DNA from: Collinsella sp. AF02-46-1
GTDB taxonomy: Bacteria > Actinomycetota > Coriobacteriia > Coriobacteriales > Coriobacteriaceae
Direction of reading: 5' to 3'
Assembly (NCBI RefSeq): GCF_003465825.1
Contig: NZ_QSBV01000006.1
Coordinates: 1-64,000, forward strand
DNA: 64,000 nt
The translations under genes were made by a program, and so were the position numbers. Position 1 is the first letter of the stretch. Each line of letters opens with the position of its first letter. The notes under the pieces are model-generated. The model had not been told where the DNA came from. It saw only the letters and a program-made list of their open reading frames with translations, and made no database searches. Of the stretch, positions 59,706-64,000 are shown one piece after another.

Positions 59706-60816
59706 CTATCGCCACGCCCTGGAGCACATTTCGTTTACCGATAATGCGAAGCAGCACATGGCAAACTCGATTGCTCAGTCCGTCGCCTCGAGCGATGCGG
59801 CGACCGCTCAAAGCAACTTTAATGGCACGCGACGCAAGCCGCGCATCGCCCGCCATCCCGTAAGAACAGTCGCTCGCATTGCCGCTGTAACGGCAGTCCT
59901 CGCTATCGTCATTGGAGGCGCTGGCACGGCTATGGCAACAGGCGTCCTGCCGCTTCCTTCTGACATGCTTTCCGACATCTTTGACGGACCTGCTTCTCAA
60001 ACCGAGATCATCGACCGTATTGGCCGGCCCGTCGGTGCTAGCTGCTCCAACAACGGAGTCACCGTGACCGCCGACGCCATCATGGGCGACAAGGATATGG
60101 TTACCATCGCCTATACGCTTACGTTCGACGATCCCGCTGCCCTGAAAAAGCTTTCCGAGCCGGGCGAGAACGGAACTATCACCGGAAGTGTCGATGGAAA
60201 CGTATACGTTGATGGCGAGCATGGCGGCCAAGGCCAATCATGGCTCATTGACAAGAACCCCAATGACTCCAGCATTCAATACTTTGCACAGTTCAGCGTT
60301 GAATCACCCGGCCTTATGGGCAGGACCGTCCGCACGCATATCAACTCTCTCGTTGTGCCACGTGCTGGCAAAGAGCTTCCCGAGTATAAGAAAATACTTA
60401 CGGGCCCATGGGATCTTAAGTTCCAGCTGAATTACGAAGATACATCCGTTACGATTCCCGCGCCCAAATCGGTCAACTTTAACGGCACCAAGGCGACGAT
60501 TCAAGAGGCCACCGTATCCTGCGTTGGCGTTTCAGTCCGCTACAACATAGATCGTTCCATCGAACACGACAACAACAGCGGCAAGATGTCTCAAAACATG
60601 GAGGAGTCTATGGATGCCGTTGGCAACATACCCCTCATCGTGACGTTCAAAGACGGTCATGTTGAGGACGCAACCAGCCACAGCGGCTATTTCGCAAATA
60701 AACTGGATAACGGCACCACTGATGTCCACAAGACCTGGCCGTTCTCGCAAGTTTGTGACACAGACAAGATTGCAAGCGTACAAATTGGCGATACGGTCAT
60801 TCCCATGAATTCGTAA
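59686..60816 (+). CDS. DUF4179-like membrane protein, probable anti-sigma factor (second copy)
   Basis: A 376-residue protein: cytosolic N-terminus (about 1-60), one transmembrane helix (about 63-86, IAAVTAVLAIVIGGAGTAMA) and an extracytoplasmic domain of beta-strand character. It is organised like the 17410-18486 protein, and each is cotranscribed with an ECF sigma gene. It should hold the sigma factor at the membrane until a surface signal arrives. ATG follows AAAGGAGACCACA. Confidence 0.8.
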   Translation: MTTNSNDYRHALEHISFTDNAKQHMANSIAQSVASSDAATAQSNFNGTRRKPRIARHPVRTVARIAAVTAVLAIVIGGAGTAMATGVLPLPSDMLSDIFDGPASQTEIIDRIGRPVGASCSNNGVTVTADAIMGDKDMVTIAYTLTFDDPAALKKLSEPGENGTITGSVDGNVYVDGEHGGQGQSWLIDKNPNDSSIQYFAQFSVESPGLMGRTVRTHINSLVVPRAGKELPEYKKILTGPWDLKFQLNYEDTSVTIPAPKSVNFNGTKATIQEATVSCVGVSVRYNIDRSIEHDNNSGKMSQNMEESMDAVGNIPLIVTFKDGHVEDATSHSGYFANKLDNGTTDVHKTWPFSQVCDTDKIASVQIGDTVIPMNS

Positions 60817-60934
60817 CGCTACGCGGCTCGTATATGCACCCGGTTCCACACTTCGCGTCTAAAGATGCGCTGTCATCGAGCAGCGTGAGCGCAAGGCCGC
60901 CCGTATGGTCGGCTGGGAACACCTCGTTGCGCTA

Positions 60935-60975
60935 AAAACCACCACGAAGGGGACCGGCACCTTTGTGGTGGTTTT
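60935..60975. repeat. CCACCA-type hairpin (A3)
   Basis: AAAACCACCA and TGGTGGTTTT arms form a perfect 10-bp stem around CGAAGGGGACCGGCACCTTTG. The flank GCTGACTCGTCCGACCTGTC is shared with A2. Confidence 0.85.
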
Positions 60976-61006
60976 GCTGACTCGTCCGACCTGTCCCAAC
61001 GGTTTG

Positions 61007-61061
61007 TCTCAATCTGTAACAGGTAGGAACGATTTTGCCCCTTAGATGTTACAGATTGAGA
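61007..61061. repeat. Long hairpin TCTCAATCTGTAACA (E)
   Basis: TCTCAATCTGTAACA (61007-61021) and its exact complement (61047-61061) form a 15-bp stem with a 25-nt loop. It lies between the convergent anti-sigma gene and the leuB remnant. Confidence 0.8.
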
Positions 61062-61087
61062 TATTTGACAGCTTGAATCGGCATCGC

Positions 61088-61724
61088 CTACAGCGCGGCG
61101 ACGACCTTGTCGCCCATCGTCGTGGTGCCGAGGATCTTATCTGCCGGGGTGTTGACATCGGCGATGTCACGGGTGCGCCAGCCCTCGTCGAGCACGCGCG
61201 CCACGGCGCTCTCGATCCACGCGGCTTGCTCGCCCATGTCGAGCGCGTAGGTCAGCAGCATCGCCACCGACAAGATTTGAGCCAGCGGATTGGCCACGCC
61301 GAGCCCCGCGATGTCAGGAGCGCTGCCAGCGCTCGGCCCAAACAGCGATACGCCATCATCCAGCGAGGCAGAGGCAAGCATACCGAGCGATCCGGTAATC
61401 TGAGCCGCCTCATCGGACAGGATGTCGCCGAACATGTTCTCCGTCACCACGACGTCAAAGTCTGCCGGTCGACTGATGAGCTGCATGGCGGCGTTGTCGA
61501 CGAGCAGGTCCTCAAGCTCCACGTCGGAGTACTCCTCGTCTTGCACGCGATGCACGATCTCGCGCCACATGCGGCTCGTCTCCAGCACGTTGCGCTTATC
61601 AACGCTCGTCACTTTGCCGCGACGTTTGCACGCCGCCTCAAATGCCTGGCGCGCAATGCGCTCAATCTCGTACTCGCGATACTCCATCACGTCGACCGCA
61701 CGCTGACCGGCCGCACCCGCAGCG
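61088..61724 (-). pseudogene. leuB: 3-isopropylmalate dehydrogenase, C-terminal remnant
   Basis: About 205 residues matching only the C-terminal 55-60 percent of Leu[40 protein letters not shown], then [20 protein letters not shown] and the ending [12 protein letters not shown]. The N-terminal half with the NAD-binding part is absent. There is no ribosome site at the break, and the frame differs from that of the leuA remnant upstream, so a working protein is not expected. Full LeuB is about 350 residues. Confidence 0.85.
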
Positions 61725-62294
61725 CCCGCGCAGGTCACGGATGCGGACGCCAAAGTCCCACGGCATGTTGTGGCCCATCGTATCGGGGATGTTCACGACC
61801 GTGGCACCGGCCTTTACGGCCGCCTCGATAATGCGCACCAGAAACTCCTGATCGGAGCGGCCGGCATCCTCGGCATAAAACTCAACATCGTCAACGAACT
61901 TGCGAGCATGTTTGACGGCATGGATCGCTCACTCAATTGCCCTTTCCTCAGTCATATGGAGCTTGTCGCGCAGGTGACTGGTGCTCACACCCAGCCCTGT
62001 ATGGATACGGGGCCTCTGGGCCGTTTTGAGCGCCTCTGCAGCCACTTCGATATCCCTGTCGACAGCGCGCGTCAGGCCGCATACCGTGCATCGGTCGCCC
62101 GCAATCTTGCCAATCTCCTGTACGGAGCGAAAGTCACCAGGACTCGAGATGGGAAAGCCCGCCTCGATAACGTCCACGTTCATGCGCACCAGCTGGCGGG
62201 CGATGAAGAGCTTTTCCTCGGTATTCATGCTGGCGCCCGGCGACTGCTCACCGTCGCACAGGGTGGCGTCAAAGATTGTGATTTTGCGGCTTAT
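61725..62294 (-). pseudogene. leuA: 2-isopropylmalate synthase, N-terminal remnant
   Basis: About 190 codons matching the start of LeuA ([20 protein letters not shown], then [14 protein letters not shown], then [17 protein letters not shown]). Damage is multiple. The codon after the ribosome site AGGAGGAACAT is ATA instead of ATG (62292-62294). The catalytic LRDGEQ motif reads LCDGEQ. A TGA stop interrupts the frame at 61929-61931, after which homology continues in the same frame ([20 protein letters not shown]) to about RIRDLR. There it breaks into leuB. The rest of leuA, leuC, leuD and half of leuB are gone. Confidence 0.85.
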
Positions 62295-62351
62295 ATGTTC
62301 CTCCTGATTGACCGTTTTATGACAGATGGCTTTCAGGAGAGAGAGAAGGCC

Positions 62352-62420
62352 TAGAGATAGAAAAATACCCGTGTCGCTCATCACGCCTGAAAGCGGCAGA
62401 CGATAGCGCACCCGGGTACA
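62352..62420 (-). terminator. Putative attenuator of the leucine operon
   Basis: On the minus strand ACCCG...CGGGT arms with inner GCC/GGC pairing are followed by TATTTTTCT, between the leader peptide and the leuA remnant. The stem has bulges, so the fold is less certain than that of the leader peptide. Confidence 0.5.
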
Positions 62421-62447
62421 ACAAATCGTTATAGCGAGATTACAACC

Positions 62448-62507
62448 CTAGCGCGCTATCCAATCTAGTAGCGCTAGGCCTAGGAGCTGTTGCGTGTTCT
62501 TAAACAT
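62448..62507 (-). CDS. leuL: leu operon leader peptide
   Basis: A 19-residue reading frame, MFKNTQQLLGLALLDWIAR, preceded by AAGGGAGCCCAAC. Five of seven residues from position 8 to 14 are Leu, four of them encoded by the rare codon CTA (CTC CTA GGC CTA GCG CTA CTA). This is the classic pattern of transcription attenuation by charged leucyl-tRNA. It precedes the attenuator and the decayed leuA by 154 bp. The leader survives though the operon it controlled is broken. Confidence 0.85.
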   Translation of the reverse strand: MFKNTQQLLGLALLDWIAR

Positions 62508-62563
62508 GTTGGGCTCCCTTCGGCCTCGGGTAGTACTACATCGCGCTAAAGTACAACACAAGT

Positions 62564-62603
62564 AAAACCACCACAAGGGTGCCTGTCCCCTTCGTGGTGG
62601 TTT
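62564..62603. repeat. CCACCA-type hairpin, inverted (A4)
   Basis: AAAACCACCA and TGGTGGTTT arms around CAAGGGTGCCTGTCCCCTTCG; reversed relative to A1-A3. It lies between the rplA terminator and the leu leader. Confidence 0.8.
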
Positions 62604-62618
62604 CGTTGACTCAAAAGC

Positions 62619-62657
62619 AAGAGACCCGGTCCTGCACGAGGCAGAACCGGGTCTCTT
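62619..62657 (-). terminator. Terminator of rplK-rplA
   Basis: AAGAGACCCGGT and ACCGGGTCTCTT arms with inner CTGC/GCAG pairing form a strong stem; the minus strand continues GCTTTTGAG. It is 37 bp past the rplA stop. Confidence 0.85.
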
Positions 62658-62693
62658 TAGCAATGCTTGCTTTGCTCAGGCAGTAACTGTTAG

Positions 62694-63401
62694 TTACTCA
62701 GCCAGGAAGTCGCGCTGGATAGCGGGATCGACCTTGACGCCAGGGCCCATGGTGGAAGACACGGAGATGGACTTGACGTACTTGCCCTTAGCAGAAGAGG
62801 GCTTGACGCGCAGGATCTCGGTGTACAGGGCAGCGTAGTTCTCGACGAGCTGCTGCTCAGAGAAGGACTTCTTGCCCAGGGGCACGTGGCAGATGCCGTA
62901 GCGGTCGGCGCGGTACTCAACGCGGCCAGCCTTGAGCTCGGAGACCATCTTGGCGACGTCCATGGTCACGGTGCCGAGCTTGGGGTTCGGCATGAGGCCA
63001 CGGGGACCAAGGATCTTACCGATGCGGCCAACCTTGGCCATCATGTTCGGCGTAGCGATAGCGGCGTCGAAGTTGATCTCGCCCTTCTGAATCTGGGCGA
63101 CAAGCTCGTCGGAACCGATGATGTCGGCGCCAGCAGCCTCAGCCTCGCGGGCCTTCTCGCCCTCGGCGAAGACGGCAACACGAACGGTCTTGCCGGTGCC
63201 GTGGGGCAGGGAGATGGAACCACGGATGTTCTGGTCAGCCTTACGAGTATCGATGCCCAGACGGAAGTGGGCCTCGACGGTCTCGTCGAACTTGGCGGTG
63301 TCGAGCTCCTTAATGAGCTTGGCAGCCTGAAGGGGGGTGTAGAGCGTGGCGCGATCGATCTTCTCGGCAGCGGCGTTATAGCTCTTACCATGCTTAGCCA
63401 T
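62694..63401 (-). CDS. rplA: 50S ribosomal protein L1
   Basis: A 235-residue L1 of the ribosomal E-site stalk, binding 23S rRNA and in many bacteria repressing its own operon. Diagnostic segments: [19 protein letters not shown] and [20 protein letters not shown]. The start MAKHGKS is preferred to an ATG two codons upstream because AGGAGG then lies at 8 nt. It is 117 bp after rplK. Confidence 0.97.
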   Translation of the reverse strand: MAKHGKSYNAAAEKIDRATLYTPLQAAKLIKELDTAKFDETVEAHFRLGIDTRKADQNIRGSISLPHGTGKTVRVAVFAEGEKAREAEAAGADIIGSDELVAQIQKGEINFDAAIATPNMMAKVGRIGKILGPRGLMPNPKLGTVTMDVAKMVSELKAGRVEYRADRYGICHVPLGKKSFSEQQLVENYAALYTEILRVKPSSAKGKYVKSISVSSTMGPGVKVDPAIQRDFLAE

Positions 63402-63518
63402 GTGCATTACCTCCTGTGGTTAAACGGGCGTGAGCCCTCCCACATCGTATCGTGTGCCCTATTGCACACATTTAACGGGCGCCCAGGTCGGAGCACCCGT
63501 CGTTACCATAAGAAATCG

Positions 63519-63947
63519 CTACTCAGCGATGGTGACGCCCATGGAACGGGCGGTACCGGCGATGATCTTCTTGGCGGCGTCAATGTCGTTGGCATTGAGG
63601 TCCGGCATCTTGATCTCGGCGATCTTGGTGAGCTGCTCCTGGGAGAGCTGACCAACCTTGTCGGCCTGGGGCTTAGCGGAACCAGACTTGAGGTTCAGCT
63701 CCTTCTTGATGAGGTGAGCCGCCGGCGGGGTCTTGGTGATGAAGGAGAAGGACTTATCCTCGTAGACAGAGATCTCAACGGGGATGATGTCGCCCTTCTT
63801 GTCCTGCGTCTCGGCGTTAAAGGCCTGGCAGAACTGCATGATGTTCACGCCAGCAGCGCCCAGAGCGGGGCCGACGGGAGGAGCGGGGTTAGCTGCACCA
63901 GCAGGAATCTGGAGCTTAATGACGTTGGCAACCTTCTTCTCAGCCAT
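63519..63947 (-). CDS. rplK: 50S ribosomal protein L11
   Basis: A 142-residue L11, part of the GTPase-associated centre and needed for the stringent response. N-terminal [20 protein letters not shown] and C-terminal [12 protein letters not shown] are typical. The start MAEKKVANV follows AAAGGAATGACC. The upstream neighbour (normally nusG) would lie beyond the window end. rplK-rplA is not next to rplJ-rplL here. Confidence 0.97.
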   Translation of the reverse strand: MAEKKVANVIKLQIPAGAANPAPPVGPALGAAGVNIMQFCQAFNAETQDKKGDIIPVEISVYEDKSFSFITKTPPAAHLIKKELNLKSGSAKPQADKVGQLSQEQLTKIAEIKMPDLNANDIDAAKKIIAGTARSMGVTIAE

Positions 63948-64000
63948 GGTCATTCCTTTCGAATCACGAGTGTGAAGTACTTGCTATATCGTAAGCACGC

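Noticed and set aside
61088..61753. leuB as a functional short dehydrogenase
   Set aside because: The NAD-binding N-terminal half is missing, the first in-frame start (TTG) lacks a ribosome site, and the leading residues derive from leuA DNA in another frame.

Overview
The window looks like chromosomal DNA from a GC-rich Coriobacteriia bacterium, most probably Collinsella or a close relative. This is inferred from gene content: a fused AccD-AccA carboxyltransferase, FabK as the enoyl-ACP reductase, a fused FeoA-FeoB, many PTS genes, and intergenic spacers full of palindromic repeats. No database search was possible. I see no rRNA, tRNA, CRISPR array, prophage or insertion sequence.

Layout. 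77-3262 (minus): a histidine phosphatase, a cation efflux protein and an isolated PTS EIIC. 3303-12477 (minus): one compact fatty-acid operon in the order fabH-acpP-fabK-fabD-fabG-fabF-accB-fabZ-accC-accDA. It diverges from birA (plus), whose product biotinylates AccB. 13493-30150 (minus): the core information-processing block, with rplJ-rplL behind an attenuator-like leader, galU, rpoB-rpoC, an ECF sigma/DUF4179-type pair, then rpsL-rpsG-fusA-rpsJ. 30552-36771: an aminotransferase, a deoxyinosine-type glycosylase, a GH13 enzyme, an MFS exporter and two unknown proteins. 36862-40890: a GH4 6-phospho-beta-glucosidase, an RpiR regulator and a PTS EIICB. 41205-48739: FeoAB, a small beta-rich unknown, an amino-acid permease with a DDAH-like amidinohydrolase and a GntR regulator, and an esterase. 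48986-55234: EIIA-Glc, asnS, a WYL-type regulator and a complete substrate-binding-protein/permease/ATPase ABC operon. 55427-60816: MscS, an odd cytosolic ParB-like/BMP fusion coupled to a metallophosphoesterase, and a second ECF sigma/DUF4179-type pair. 61088-62507 (minus): a decayed leucine operon that still has its attenuation leader peptide. 62694-63947 (minus): rplA and rplK.

The most interesting material lies between genes. Three copies of a large nested palindrome (about 130-140 bp) occur at 17167-17303, 19109-19247 and 30328-30456. Arm sequences differ between copies while staying self-complementary, which is strong evidence for a selected secondary structure. Two copies flank the ECF sigma/DUF4179 pair that sits between rpoC and rpsL. 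Several further palindrome families are present: GGGACAGG-loop hairpins, GTTGCGGTG hairpins, and a triple tandem hairpin array upstream of rpoB. Also notable are an Arg in S12 at the streptomycin-resistance Lys88 position, and a leu remnant with a lost start codon, a premature stop, a catalytic Arg-to-Cys change and an out-of-frame leuA-leuB deletion junction.
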